38,490 bases of DNA from contig CAKPJK010000012.1 in NCBI GenBank assembly GCA_934162615.1, positions 1 through 38,490 on the forward strand, written 5' to 3'. The stretch's first letter is position 1. The number at the start of each line of letters is the position of its first letter. Positions 14,983-24,599 of this stretch are shown piece after piece. This DNA comes from an uncultured Clostridia bacterium. Lineage in GTDB: Bacteria; Bacillota; Clostridia; TANB77; CAG-508. Both the position numbers and the translations under genes were made by a program. The notes beneath the pieces are model-generated. The model was given only the letters and a program-made list of their open reading frames with translations, made no database searches and was not told the DNA's origin.

Positions 14983-15177
14983 ATGGATAAATTTGTTATG
15001 AAAAAATCTACAGAAGCAAATATATATAAATCTATTAGATTTCCTGTTGAAATAAATGATGCAATTAATGAAATTGTTAAATCTGCAAATGAAGGAAAAA
15101 ACAAAAAAGAAACAACCAGGTTTTATCCCAATTGTTTCTTTTTTTGTATTACATTAGCATACACATTTATAAAATAA
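14983..15177 (+). CDS. Short ribbon-helix-helix-like protein, apparently truncated
   Basis: Up to 64 residues starting at ATG 14983 behind GAGGTGA. Residues 12-40 (IYKSIRFPVEINDAINEIVKSANEGKNK) look like the strand and first helix of an Arc/MetJ-type ribbon-helix-helix fold. The second helix normally following (of the type FNGFVISACKYAL) is missing: from about residue 41 the frame reads straight through a terminator hairpin (15103-15145), giving a tail ETTRFYPNCFFFCITLAY that looks non-native. A truncated gene joined to a terminator is the simplest reading. It may have been a regulator of the neighbouring prepilin-like gene. Confidence 0.45.
   Translation: MDKFVMKKSTEANIYKSIRFPVEINDAINEIVKSANEGKNKKETTRFYPNCFFFCITLAYTFIK
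15103..15145. terminator. Bidirectional terminator
   Basis: A perfect 13-bp stem (15103-15115/15132-15144) of AAAAAAGAAACAA type with its complement has A- and T-rich ends, so it can work on both strands. It lies inside the 3' end of the RHH-like frame and downstream of the minus-strand adhesin operon. Confidence 0.8.
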
Positions 15178-15198
15178 TCATTACCTATCTGATTATTT
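15172..15198 (-). terminator. Hairpin at the end of the thioester adhesin gene
   Basis: AAATAATCA (15172-15180) pairs with TGATTATTT (15190-15198), overlapping the stop codon at 15193. The T run is short, so it probably assists the stronger terminator at 15103-15145. Confidence 0.45.
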
Positions 15199-18100
15199 AT
15201 TTCTGTCTACAACATATTTCTTAATAACAAATACTCCAACTCCAACTATTGCTACTGCAATAATTCCAATAACTGTAGGTAATACATAGTTTTTATTTTC
15301 ACCAGTACTTGGTATAATTACAACCTTTTCTGAATTATCTGTATCAAAGAAGAATTTTCCTTCATTCCAAGTAACCTTAACAGGTGTACCTGTAATATTT
15401 CCTTTTTTCTTTGTAACATCTACAATTTCAGTTTTATTATCAAAAGTATTATCTTCTGAACTTGTCAATAATTTAGATGTTTGTAATTTAACTTCGTTAG
15501 ATTCTCCTGGTGCTAAATCTTTTTGAAGTTTATCTGTATAGTATGCAATTGTTGATTTCATATACTCTTCATTGTCTTTCTCACTTGCATTTACTTCTTT
15601 TATAAATGTAGCATCTTTTTTCTCCCAAACACCGTCTGGTACAAATGCTAATCTACCATCCAAGTAATCTATTGCACCTGTTACAGATGATTTTATAAGT
15701 TGTGCACCTTGTTTATTACCATATAAATAATATCTTTCAGAGTCATAATCTTTTTCACTAGTATTTGTAACTTTTATTTCATATGTTATTTCTACTTTAG
15801 CACCTTCCATTAATTCTGAATCTAATTCAGCCCTTAATATTCCATTTACATTTATTCCATTTGTATTTGTTGGTCCCATATATGATAAGTTTGTATGGTT
15901 ACCCTTTAACTTACCATCTTCCGTAACTTCTGCATCTATTAACACTTGGCCATTTGCCAAAGTAACTTTAAATGCTGATACTCTCTTAGAAATATCCATT
16001 TGTTGTTTTGCTCTTTCAACTATTCCAAAGTCAAGATTTTTAACTATAAATTCAACTTTGTCATCATTTCCATCCGTTATTGTTGTTTCATACTCTACTC
16101 CAAATGACATTGCTGGTGTTTCAGAATCCATAATTGTTGTTTTTATTACTTCTGATGAACTTTCGTATGCTTTATTTATTTCGTCATCCAAATTATTTCT
16201 AGTTATATTTCTCATTTCTGCATCTATTGTTTTTCTTGTATTTATATTATCTAACGCATCTGTCTTTCTTGTATTTGTATCTTTCTTATACCATTCTTTA
16301 TCATTTTGGTCTCTTGATTCATCATATATTGTTCCTTTATAATATTGAACTTTATATGTTTTATCTCCCCATACATATGTTAATTGATAATTTCCTGGAA
16401 CATATCCTTCAATTTTAAAGTTACCATTTTCGTCTGTAGTTGTTTCCTTTGAAATTCTTTCGCCATCATAGCTACTATCTTCTTTTCCAATTTCATCTAG
16501 TCTTACCTTTACTCCAGCAATTGTTTTTTCTCCATTATCAAATACTCCATTTCCAAGTCTTTCGTTGCCATTATTAACTGTTGCTGTATCTACAAATACT
16601 GTTCCTTCTAATACTCTGGCATTTTTAAGTTCAAGTTTCAATGATGTAGATGAATCTGTGTCATCTTCATAAGTGTTATCATTTTCTACTACATTATTTC
16701 CTGGTACAGAATCTTTATCAACAACTGCTACTGATTTCTGTGTATTATTTTCTTTAAATGTTGTATATGAATTAATTTCTGCTACATTTCTTAATACTTC
16801 ACCATTATTTATTAATTTTATTACAGCTGTTCTATTTAACTCAAACTGTACATATACAAATTTTGTTTGACCTGCATTTAATTCTGCATTAACATCTATT
16901 ACATATTTAGAATAATCACTATTATATGCTTGTTTACTTCCATAATTTAGATTTCCAGATATGTTGTCTTTATCATCTATTGATGTACCTGCTGCTATCA
17001 TTTCAAAGTCATTGTCTCCATAATCTACTATTCTATTTATTCTACCTAAATATGAAGATTCATTTTTTAATGCTATTTTGTATGTTACATAAACTTTTAA
17101 TTCATTATCTTTATGATTTGGTGATTCATATTCTACATCTGCTCTATATATTGCTCTTTTATACGTTCCACTATTTTTTTGGAATTTTACACCTACATTC
17201 CAAGCAGATTCTTCATTTACATCATTTCCATTGTTTGTATATCTAACGCTTCCATATCTATAAATATGTGAGAATCCATTTACGCTTACTCTAACATTAT
17301 ATAAATCTTGTGTTAATGCATAATCAGCTTGTTGTTTTTCATATAAACCTAAATTTATATATCTTATTTCTGGTGTTCCCGGTTTATATCCACTAGCCAA
17401 ATTATAGCCAGCTTCATTTGTTCTTGCATATACATCACATCCAGAACAATCTTTTATTGAACTTGCATAATTTGTTGTATTGTTATAATTTACTGTTACG
17501 TCATCCATTTTTAAACTTTGTGTTCCGTTTCCATCAACACTTGTAAATTTACTATCTAAAACATTTCTTGTAGTTGTGTCTATTGCTTTTGAGCCGTTTG
17601 TTTGTGTTAATTTTGCTGCTACAGATTGATATTTAATTCCACAATATTCAAATTCTACATAATATTCACCATTTTTTAATTTTGGTAAATCAACATCTGT
17701 GAATTGATATTCACCACCATTTATTTCTGAGTATAAGCCTAGTTCTGAAGTAGTTGTCCTCATTACCTCTTTACCATTTTTATCTCTTAAATAAACTGTT
17801 ATTCCATTAAATCCATTTCCATTGTTGTCATCACTTTGTTTATATTCATCATCTCTTACTGTTGTTTTTTCGTTATGTGTGTCTAACCATACATACCCTG
17901 ATAATTTAACCTTTGTTTGAAGATTTGTTGCTTTTACACTATGTGTATTTCCCATTTTAAATACTTTACCAATATTATCTTGGTAACCATAGTTTCCATT
18001 GCTTACCTCTACAGCAACCATAGAGTTAGATTTTGTTGTTTCTCCAGAGATTGATGTTTGAATTTTACCATTTTCATCTGTATAGAAAACTTTTGCATTT

Positions 18101-19254
18101 TTTATATCTATTACACTCCATTTTAAGTCTGAACCTAGATATCTTTCAGCCCAAGTTCCATCTCTATATACATATGCTCGTATTTTAAATCCTACATTTT
18201 TTAATGGTATTGTTTGATCAGTTTCATCAACCTTTTCAATTCCAATATTTGTTGTAAGTGGTATTGAATAATCTTCATATTGTTCATTTCCTTCAGCTGA
18301 TGATGGTATTTTTTTACTTTCTACATCAGTATAAATTACGTTTTGGTATGCTGAAGATTCTAGAACCCATATCTTAACTGCATATACTGTAGAACTTGTA
18401 TATACTGATTTTATTTTTACTTTTAAACCTTTAAATGTATTTATATTAGCCTTTTGGTTTATATCAACATAGAATGTTTCACCTGTAGCTATATCAGATG
18501 CACTTACTGCTTTTGCTGTTGTTCCAGCAAACTTAACAAATCTAACATTTGAACTTGAGATTTCGCCTTTATCAGATGATGCAACTATACTTTCAATAGT
18601 TCCATCAAAATTCCAATTAAAAGGTCCTACTCTATAATATCCACCAACATCTACAACAGTTAAGTTATTTTTATTAGTTGCACTTTTTACACTTAAACTT
18701 GCTTTTGTTGGTTCTGTAGAAAGTTTATTATTTCCTACACTGTTGGCATAATTTTCTGCATCTGTATTTAATTGTATTGCTCCAATTTTGTCATTACCTT
18801 TATAATTATATTTGTCTAGTGATAATGCTTTTGTCCATGCATTTGTAATATGCCATAAAGCCTTTTGTGTATCAGAATTTGCTCCTGCTTCTCCATATCC
18901 ACCTTGTGTATTTAAAATATATGCAACTTGTGCATTTAAATTATTATTTACTGTATATTTTGAATTTCCTCTTGAATCACTATAAACCGTAGCGTCTTTA
19001 CCATCTATCTCAATATATTTTACTAACTTATAAGTCTTTTCCTTTGCCTTTAATTTTTTATTATGTTGTATACAATATGTATTATTATTACTTGTTAATG
19101 AACCATAATTTAATATAAAATTATTTCCTATTTTTGTATATGCTGTATTTTTTAATTGAGACAAATCACTTGTAGTAGCAATAACTACTGTTGTCATTAA
19201 TACTAAAATTATCAAAATTATACTATATATTAAAACTTGCTTTTTATCTTTCAT
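15193..19254 (-). CDS. Thioester-domain (TQXA) surface adhesin with SdrD/Cna-B domains
   Basis: A 1353-residue exported protein. It has a signal segment (residues 6-27) and an N-terminal TQXA-type thioester domain in which Cys61 (NTYCIQH) and Gln130 (SDTQKALWHI) would form an internal thioester able to bond host targets covalently. Two SdrD/Cna-B-like repeats start near residue 450 (SGYVWLDTHN, ending EFEYCGIKYQS) and 880 (EGTVFVDTA, NGNFKIEGYVPGNYQLTYVWG). Long DUF11-like beta regions (about 650-850, 1070-1200) follow or separate them. The C-terminus has IPSTGEN (1314-1320), a membrane helix and KKYVVDRNK, a sortase-like sorting signal. Thioester adhesins attach Gram-positive cells to host surfaces. 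It lies 18 nt after the upstream surface gene, behind a G7-containing ribosome binding site. No sortase gene is in the window. Confidence 0.8.
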   Translation of the reverse strand: MKDKKQVLIYSIILIILVLMTTVVIATTSDLSQLKNTAYTKIGNNFILNYGSLTSNNNTYCIQHNKKLKAKEKTYKLVKYIEIDGKDATVYSDSRGNSKYTVNNNLNAQVAYILNTQGGYGEAGANSDTQKALWHITNAWTKALSLDKYNYKGNDKIGAIQLNTDAENYANSVGNNKLSTEPTKASLSVKSATNKNNLTVVDVGGYYRVGPFNWNFDGTIESIVASSDKGEISSSNVRFVKFAGTTAKAVSASDIATGETFYVDINQKANINTFKGLKVKIKSVYTSSTVYAVKIWVLESSAYQNVIYTDVESKKIPSSAEGNEQYEDYSIPLTTNIGIEKVDETDQTIPLKNVGFKIRAYVYRDGTWAERYLGSDLKWSVIDIKNAKVFYTDENGKIQTSISGETTKSNSMVAVEVSNGNYGYQDNIGKVFKMGNTHSVKATNLQTKVKLSGYVWLDTHNEKTTVRDDEYKQSDDNNGNGFNGITVYLRDKNGKEVMRTTTSELGLYSEINGGEYQFTDVDLPKLKNGEYYVEFEYCGIKYQSVAAKLTQTNGSKAIDTTTRNVLDSKFTSVDGNGTQSLKMDDVTVNYNNTTNYASSIKDCSGCDVYARTNEAGYNLASGYKPGTPEIRYINLGLYEKQQADYALTQDLYNVRVSVNGFSHIYRYGSVRYTNNGNDVNEESAWNVGVKFQKNSGTYKRAIYRADVEYESPNHKDNELKVYVTYKIALKNESSYLGRINRIVDYGDNDFEMIAAGTSIDDKDNISGNLNYGSKQAYNSDYSKYVIDVNAELNAGQTKFVYVQFELNRTAVIKLINNGEVLRNVAEINSYTTFKENNTQKSVAVVDKDSVPGNNVVENDNTYEDDTDSSTSLKLELKNARVLEGTVFVDTATVNNGNERLGNGVFDNGEKTIAGVKVRLDEIGKEDSSYDGERISKETTTDENGNFKIEGYVPGNYQLTYVWGDKTYKVQYYKGTIYDESRDQNDKEWYKKDTNTRKTDALDNINTRKTIDAEMRNITRNNLDDEINKAYESSSEVIKTTIMDSETPAMSFGVEYETTITDGNDDKVEFIVKNLDFGIVERAKQQMDISKRVSAFKVTLANGQVLIDAEVTEDGKLKGNHTNLSYMGPTNTNGINVNGILRAELDSELMEGAKVEITYEIKVTNTSEKDYDSERYYLYGNKQGAQLIKSSVTGAIDYLDGRLAFVPDGVWEKKDATFIKEVNASEKDNEEYMKSTIAYYTDKLQKDLAPGESNEVKLQTSKLLTSSEDNTFDNKTEIVDVTKKKGNITGTPVKVTWNEGKFFFDTDNSEKVVIIPSTGENKNYVLPTVIGIIAVAIVGVGVFVIKKYVVDRNK

Positions 19255-19272
19255 TCTAGATTCCCCCCCTTT

Positions 19273-22200
19273 CTATATAAAATTCCTATCTATTATAAAT
19301 TTTTTTATAAAATATACTGCTACACCAAGTATTACTATTGAAGATATTACTAATAATACTGTTGAAACTACTTGACCTGTTCTAATACTTACAATTAAGT
19401 CTGCAGACCCCATATCATTTTCACCTTTTACTTTATTTCCTTCTGTTGAGTTTTTATCTGTTAAACCTAATTCATTATATGACTCTGTTATTTCCGCTGT
19501 ATTATTAACAAGTCCCGTATTGTTTTCTTTCATTTGTTTTATAACTGTTAATTTAATATCTTTACTTTCTCCTGGTTCTATTTTTTCATTTGCTAAACTT
19601 GTGCAATATACATCATTTCCAGATTGATACCAGTCTTTGTTTAGTTCTGAACTAAATTTATAATCACTTGATAAGTAATCTGCTATTTTCTTAACAAATG
19701 CTGTAACATCACCTTTATTTGTTACTCTAATTGTATATTCAACAACAACTGTAGTTGAATTTACTTGTTTAGCATCTATTTCTGCCTTTGCTAAAGTTTG
19801 GTTATCATATTCATTTGTAACTGTCTTGTTATTTTGAACTGTTACTTTACTTATATATTTATCTAGTTGTAAATCATATGTTTTAGCAGTAATTAAACCA
19901 ATATTTACATTAGCTATATTTTCTGAATTTACATTTATTATTTCTGTTGCTGCAACTTTATTTTCAGTTCCGTCTATTTTTATAGTTTTGTTAATAACTT
20001 TTGAAGACATTGTGCTAGATACACCTTGTTTTTCGTAAGCTGTTAAACCATATTTTGTTGTATCATATTCAAATACTACTAAATATTGTCCATTTTTTAC
20101 TTTATCAAAACTATAAAATCCTGTTGATGTTGTTTTTGCTTCTAAATCATTTCCATTTGCATCTTTTACAAATTTGTTTGTATTTACATCTAATAGTTTA
20201 ACGGTTATTCCTTCAACTGTCTCTTCTTGATTATCTTTTTGTCCATTTTCATTTGAATCAACCCATGCAGTACCTGAAATTATTTTATAATTATTTTCTG
20301 CATTTGAATTATCTCCTGAATTTCCATTATTTCCAGAATTCGAACCATTGTTACTTCCGTTGTTTCCTCCATTATTGTTATCATCTGAATTTACAAAGTC
20401 TTTATCTGGTTGTAATATATGTTGAATTTTTGCATTTGCAACTTCTGTACTATATTCTTCTAATGAAACTTCATCAATAATTTCTGTTGTTGTTGTATTT
20501 CCATAAGCCATATTAACTTGAACTTCTATTTGATATTCTGTCGTTTGTCCAGGTTCCAAAGAAATATTTTCTAACTTCAATAATTTTTTATTTTTAGAAC
20601 TATCTGATTCTACTTTATAGTTCTCACTTGATATTTCGTTTCCATCTTTTATCACTTTTGTTAATGTTACTTCATTTGCAATCCAATTTTTTAAAACTAT
20701 TGAATCTGCTGTTTCTGTTCCATTGTTTTTTATTTTAATATTATATTTTATTGTATCTCCTGTTTTTACATAGTTTCCACTATTTTCTGAAATAGCATTC
20801 ATTTCAAGTGATACAGAAGTTTTTGCATTTGTATTAATTTGGTTTGAATTATATTCAGTATTATCAGTATTTACTTTTGCAGAAAGTATACTTGCGTCTT
20901 GTACTTTTGTATCATTTAATGCATTTATTGTTGCATAGCATACTACTTCCATTGTTTCACCAGATTTTATTTTATCTATAGTTATATTGTCTGTATTATC
21001 TGCTGATTTATTTTCATCACCTATTATATAAGTAATTCCTGTAATTTTAGCTGTATTGTTTGTATTAAATTTAACATTTACATTTTTAATATCTTTATCT
21101 TTTTTATTTGTTATTAATAATACATATCTATAGCTATATCCACTTTCTACAACCCCATCCGTTGCATCTATAGATATTAATTTTAATTCCAAATTACCTT
21201 CTTTTACATTAGTTTTTACTTCATTTGATATTTTTGTAACCTCTCCATATTGAGTTGTAACTTTATTTGCTATTTCTTTATTAGCCATGTCATCGTTTAC
21301 TTTAACTTCATAGTATTTTGTAATTGATTGTCCCTTAGCCAAATTATCAATATTAAATTCAACATCTTTTTTATCTGCATCATCAAATTTTAAGTCATCT
21401 AAATCAACTTCATTATTAATCTGGTCAGAATTTACATATGTTGTTCCCTCTGGTACTTTTCCAGTTACTTTAATATTTGAAATATCTTCTGAACCTGTAT
21501 TTGAAACAACTATTTCATATCTTAAAACATTGTTTTCTTTCACTTCGTTGCTTTCCTCTCCAGCAACTATTGTCCTTAATGATGTTTCTACAACTGCTCC
21601 TTTTGGTGTTGCAAGTTCAATATTATTTACATCGACCTTTTCATTAGAAGATTGGTTTGTATAATATACTGTATACCCTTCTTTTGCTGATTCATTATAG
21701 TCCAAATCAGCTGGAATTGTGATTGGATAAGATAAATCTACTTCTTGTAACAAATCCATTTCGTCAATTGCAATTAAATATTTTTTTACATTTTTACTAT
21801 CTGTTATATTTTCTGTCCATTTGTTATCTTTATTTGCTAAATCCTCAGTAGCATTTTCATTTTCTGAATAATAAATTTTAACCTTACTTGCATCAATACC
21901 ACTTACTGATATGTTTCCAACCTCTATATCTATACTATTTGAATTAATTGCTTTTTTTGTAGGGAATGCACCTAGTACTTTTACATTTGATATTTTATTT
22001 TCTTTGTTATTTATTATTCTTTTTTCAATATTTACTGTTTTTTTATCTGTTGCCACTGGTATTTCGGCGTTTACAACTCCCTTATTATTTACAAGGTCTA
22101 TTCCATATTCTGAAATTTGATTTGTTGTTACAACTCCAGCATATGAAACGATATTTATATTTTGTTCTACTATTCCTATATTTGATCCATCTGCATAATT

Positions 22201-24180
22201 TACAACATTTGCATTTGTATATGTTAATCTTATTTTTTCAGTACTGCTTGCAATTTTTGTATCTGTTGTTAAATTAGCATTTATTATAATTGTAGCACCA
22301 TCAATTGCCTCTTCTTTATATTTTGTTTGTTCACCTTGCATTGCAATCTCAATAGTATTTCCATCTAATTTTGCTGATGCAACTTTAAGTTCATCTTCAT
22401 AAACTAAATCAATTGAGTTTACTTTTATGTCTTTTATTTTTTCTGGTAATTGTAATCTAATTACTGGATTTTTGAATAATTCATTTTTTTCTTCTCTAGA
22501 TTTTAATGTTATTCTAAATTCAACATTACTATTTGTTGTCATTGCAGATAATTCAGTTCTGTTCATTTGTAAATCAACTGATGTTACTGTTTCTTCTAAT
22601 TTTATTGTTGAATTTTTATTGCTTATTTCTTTTTCATCATTTTTTTCTTTAAATGTAACTGTATTATTTACGCTTATTTCTCCTGAATTTTTTACTAATT
22701 CTTTTGAAATTTTTCCAATTACTCTTGTATTTTCTACGTCTATTTTTCCTATCTTCTCTGGTTTTTGTACTTTTATAAGTATTGCTTGAACACCTTCTGA
22801 ATATGTTATTTCGATTTTTCCTTCATCATTTGCAGCTGTTTTTTTGTTTATTGTAGCAATCTCATCTCCCGTATTTGCATTTACAATAGTCAATTCACCA
22901 TTTTCACCTAAAACATTTTCTATTTGATTTTTATCAAATTTTGATGCTTTATACGTTGAATTTATTGCCTCATTATTTATTGTTTGTTGACTTTCTTTTA
23001 TTTCTGCATTTATTTCAACATTGTTTAAATTTATATCTATAGTATTTTTATATGTTATTTCTTTTGAAATACCAGCATATAATTTTCCTTTAAATATACT
23101 TGCTTCATTTTGTTCTATATTTGATTCAACAATTGAATTCTTTTCTTCTCCAGTTACTGTTACTTCACTATTTGCTGTATATGATGTTGTTTTTTTATCA
23201 TATAATAAAATTTTAGAATCAATAGTTGATTTTTGATTTTTTAGTTCTACATCTTTGTCATAAACATATGTTACAACAAAACTATCTTTCCCTTGTTTTT
23301 CCCAAGATATTTTTCCATTTTCCTGTTTATTTTCTACATTTATAGCTAATTTTCCAGTTTCTTTATTATAGTTCCAATTGTCCTCTGTCAATGCTCTTCC
23401 CATTGATGTTAATACATTATTTGAATTTACATATACGTTTTCTGGATATTTATTTGAAATTTTAGGAGTTTGAATATCTATATTTTCTGTTTTTACAGGA
23501 TATAGATTATTATTTAATCCTGATTTTATTCTTAATTGTATAATTCTTTTTTCTTGTCCATTTATCTCAAATACTTTATTTGTAATTACTTCTTGTGATA
23601 ATAAAATTGCTTCTTCTGCATTTGAATATGGATTTACAAGATTCAAGGAAACTTTTCTTTCGGCTTTAATAGATATGTCTTTTTCTGTACTATCTTTGTA
23701 AGTTCCACCTATAGATAAACTGCTTTCCATATCTATATTATTTAAATCAAATTGGTTATCTCTAACAAGTTCTATTCTAACTTCTATTTCTCTATCTTCT
23801 CCTGCATTTATTTGGTTTAAATAAATTGTATTATTTTCTATCTTACTTACTCCATTACCTAGTTTGTCCGCTTTTAGTTTAAAGTTTGAATTATTTAAAG
23901 TTATATTTCCATTAAAGTATCCCTCTTTTTTTACAGATACTTGTAAATATAATTTCAAATCCTCTCCATTAGTTTTTGCGTCTAAATTTGAAGTTTTATT
24001 TCCATTTGTATCTTTAAAATATGCCATAAAGTCTACGTTTTTATGGTTTGTTGCACTTTCTATGTTTATTGTTTCTGCCGCATAAGAAACAACATCAACA
24101 CATAGCATTATTACATTTGCCATTGTTAATGTTAAGATTAATAACATTGCTGTTATTGTTTTTAAAATTCTTTGTTTCAT
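19273..24180 (-). CDS. Giant surface protein with DUF11-like and SdrD-B domains
   Basis: A 1635-residue exported protein, the first gene of a two-gene operon. A signal peptide (residues 1-34, ending VVSYA-AE) leads into an all-beta extracellular region. DUF11-type modules are recognisable at YEIVVSNTGSEDISNIKVTG, YRYVLLITNKKDKDIKNVNV and YNIKIKNNGTETADSIVL. A Gly/Asn/Ser-rich linker (about 1264-1295) precedes an SdrD-B domain (ISGTAWVDSNENGQKDNQEE, about 1300-1400), then a last beta module and a C-terminal membrane helix with a basic tail (KKFIIDRNFI). SIRTGQ before the helix parallels IPSTGEN of the partner but is not a canonical sorting motif. It is probably a stalk or adhesin subunit. It is very Lys/Asn/Thr-rich. 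Confidence 0.75.
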   Translation of the reverse strand: MKQRILKTITAMLLILTLTMANVIMLCVDVVSYAAETINIESATNHKNVDFMAYFKDTNGNKTSNLDAKTNGEDLKLYLQVSVKKEGYFNGNITLNNSNFKLKADKLGNGVSKIENNTIYLNQINAGEDREIEVRIELVRDNQFDLNNIDMESSLSIGGTYKDSTEKDISIKAERKVSLNLVNPYSNAEEAILLSQEVITNKVFEINGQEKRIIQLRIKSGLNNNLYPVKTENIDIQTPKISNKYPENVYVNSNNVLTSMGRALTEDNWNYNKETGKLAINVENKQENGKISWEKQGKDSFVVTYVYDKDVELKNQKSTIDSKILLYDKKTTSYTANSEVTVTGEEKNSIVESNIEQNEASIFKGKLYAGISKEITYKNTIDINLNNVEINAEIKESQQTINNEAINSTYKASKFDKNQIENVLGENGELTIVNANTGDEIATINKKTAANDEGKIEITYSEGVQAILIKVQKPEKIGKIDVENTRVIGKISKELVKNSGEISVNNTVTFKEKNDEKEISNKNSTIKLEETVTSVDLQMNRTELSAMTTNSNVEFRITLKSREEKNELFKNPVIRLQLPEKIKDIKVNSIDLVYEDELKVASAKLDGNTIEIAMQGEQTKYKEEAIDGATIIINANLTTDTKIASSTEKIRLTYTNANVVNYADGSNIGIVEQNINIVSYAGVVTTNQISEYGIDLVNNKGVVNAEIPVATDKKTVNIEKRIINNKENKISNVKVLGAFPTKKAINSNSIDIEVGNISVSGIDASKVKIYYSENENATEDLANKDNKWTENITDSKNVKKYLIAIDEMDLLQEVDLSYPITIPADLDYNESAKEGYTVYYTNQSSNEKVDVNNIELATPKGAVVETSLRTIVAGEESNEVKENNVLRYEIVVSNTGSEDISNIKVTGKVPEGTTYVNSDQINNEVDLDDLKFDDADKKDVEFNIDNLAKGQSITKYYEVKVNDDMANKEIANKVTTQYGEVTKISNEVKTNVKEGNLELKLISIDATDGVVESGYSYRYVLLITNKKDKDIKNVNVKFNTNNTAKITGITYIIGDENKSADNTDNITIDKIKSGETMEVVCYATINALNDTKVQDASILSAKVNTDNTEYNSNQINTNAKTSVSLEMNAISENSGNYVKTGDTIKYNIKIKNNGTETADSIVLKNWIANEVTLTKVIKDGNEISSENYKVESDSSKNKKLLKLENISLEPGQTTEYQIEVQVNMAYGNTTTTEIIDEVSLEEYSTEVANAKIQHILQPDKDFVNSDDNNNGGNNGSNNGSNSGNNGNSGDNSNAENNYKIISGTAWVDSNENGQKDNQEETVEGITVKLLDVNTNKFVKDANGNDLEAKTTSTGFYSFDKVKNGQYLVVFEYDTTKYGLTAYEKQGVSSTMSSKVINKTIKIDGTENKVAATEIINVNSENIANVNIGLITAKTYDLQLDKYISKVTVQNNKTVTNEYDNQTLAKAEIDAKQVNSTTVVVEYTIRVTNKGDVTAFVKKIADYLSSDYKFSSELNKDWYQSGNDVYCTSLANEKIEPGESKDIKLTVIKQMKENNTGLVNNTAEITESYNELGLTDKNSTEGNKVKGENDMGSADLIVSIRTGQVVSTVLLVISSIVILGVAVYFIKKFIIDRNFI

Positions 24181-24219
24181 CCTCTTTACCTCCTAAAATA
24201 TTAAACTTCTTTCTTATAT

Positions 24220-24248
24220 ATAATATAAGTAATTTTTTTTGTTGTCAA
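24220..24248 (-). promoter_or_regulatory. Sigma-A promoter for the surface-protein operon
   Basis: On the minus strand a perfect -35 TTGACA (24248-24243) and -10 TATTAT (24225-24220) have a 17-nt spacer. The GGAGGTAAAGAGG ribosome binding site region follows before the ATG at 24180. Confidence 0.8.
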
Positions 24249-24461
24249 TCTAGTCTCTTTGCATTTGTTTCATAGTATTACGGATACTTATATATGATTT
24301 ATTTTACTTTTTTATATCTTTTTTGTTACATTTTTATTACACATATTTTTATATTTGGAAAATAATCTTTTTTACATAATACTACCAGAATAAATTATAC
24401 ACCTTTTTCAAGGTTTTTTCAATATTTTTTATGCATTTTTTCCATTTTTTAGTTTACAATA

Positions 24462-24468
24462 TGTCGAA
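24462..24468 (+). promoter_or_regulatory. Possible Spo0A box
   Basis: TGTCGAA matches the Spo0A box core at all seven positions. It lies between the surface operon and the candidate sporulation pair. Several chance matches are expected in a window this size, so this is only suggestive. Confidence 0.3.
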
Positions 24469-24513
24469 TTTTGTTTAAAAAATAAAAAACTACAAATAAG
24501 TTCAAAAGTCTGC

Positions 24514-24540
24514 ACATATTTTTTCAACCTTCATATACTA
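24514..24540 (+). promoter_or_regulatory. Sigma-K (or sigma-E) like promoter
   Basis: AC at 24514-24515, a 16-nt spacer and CATATACTA at 24532-24540 match the Bacillus sigma-K pattern AC-N16/17-CATAnnnTA. The -10 also fits the sigma-E form CATAYAHT. The start would be near 24547, 53 nt upstream of the gene at 24600. AT-rich DNA makes chance matches possible. Confidence 0.45.
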
Positions 24541-24599
24541 TATATTATATTACATATATAATCAAAAAAATTAATATATTATTTATAGAGGTGATAAAA

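Larger units (their letters stand above)
24181..24599. other. Divergent intergenic region
   Basis: About 420 nt of AT-rich DNA separates the surface-protein operon from the divergent gene pair. It contains the adhesin promoter (24220-24248), an exact Spo0A box (24462-24468) and a sigma-K-like promoter (24514-24540). I see no gene in it. Confidence 0.5.
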
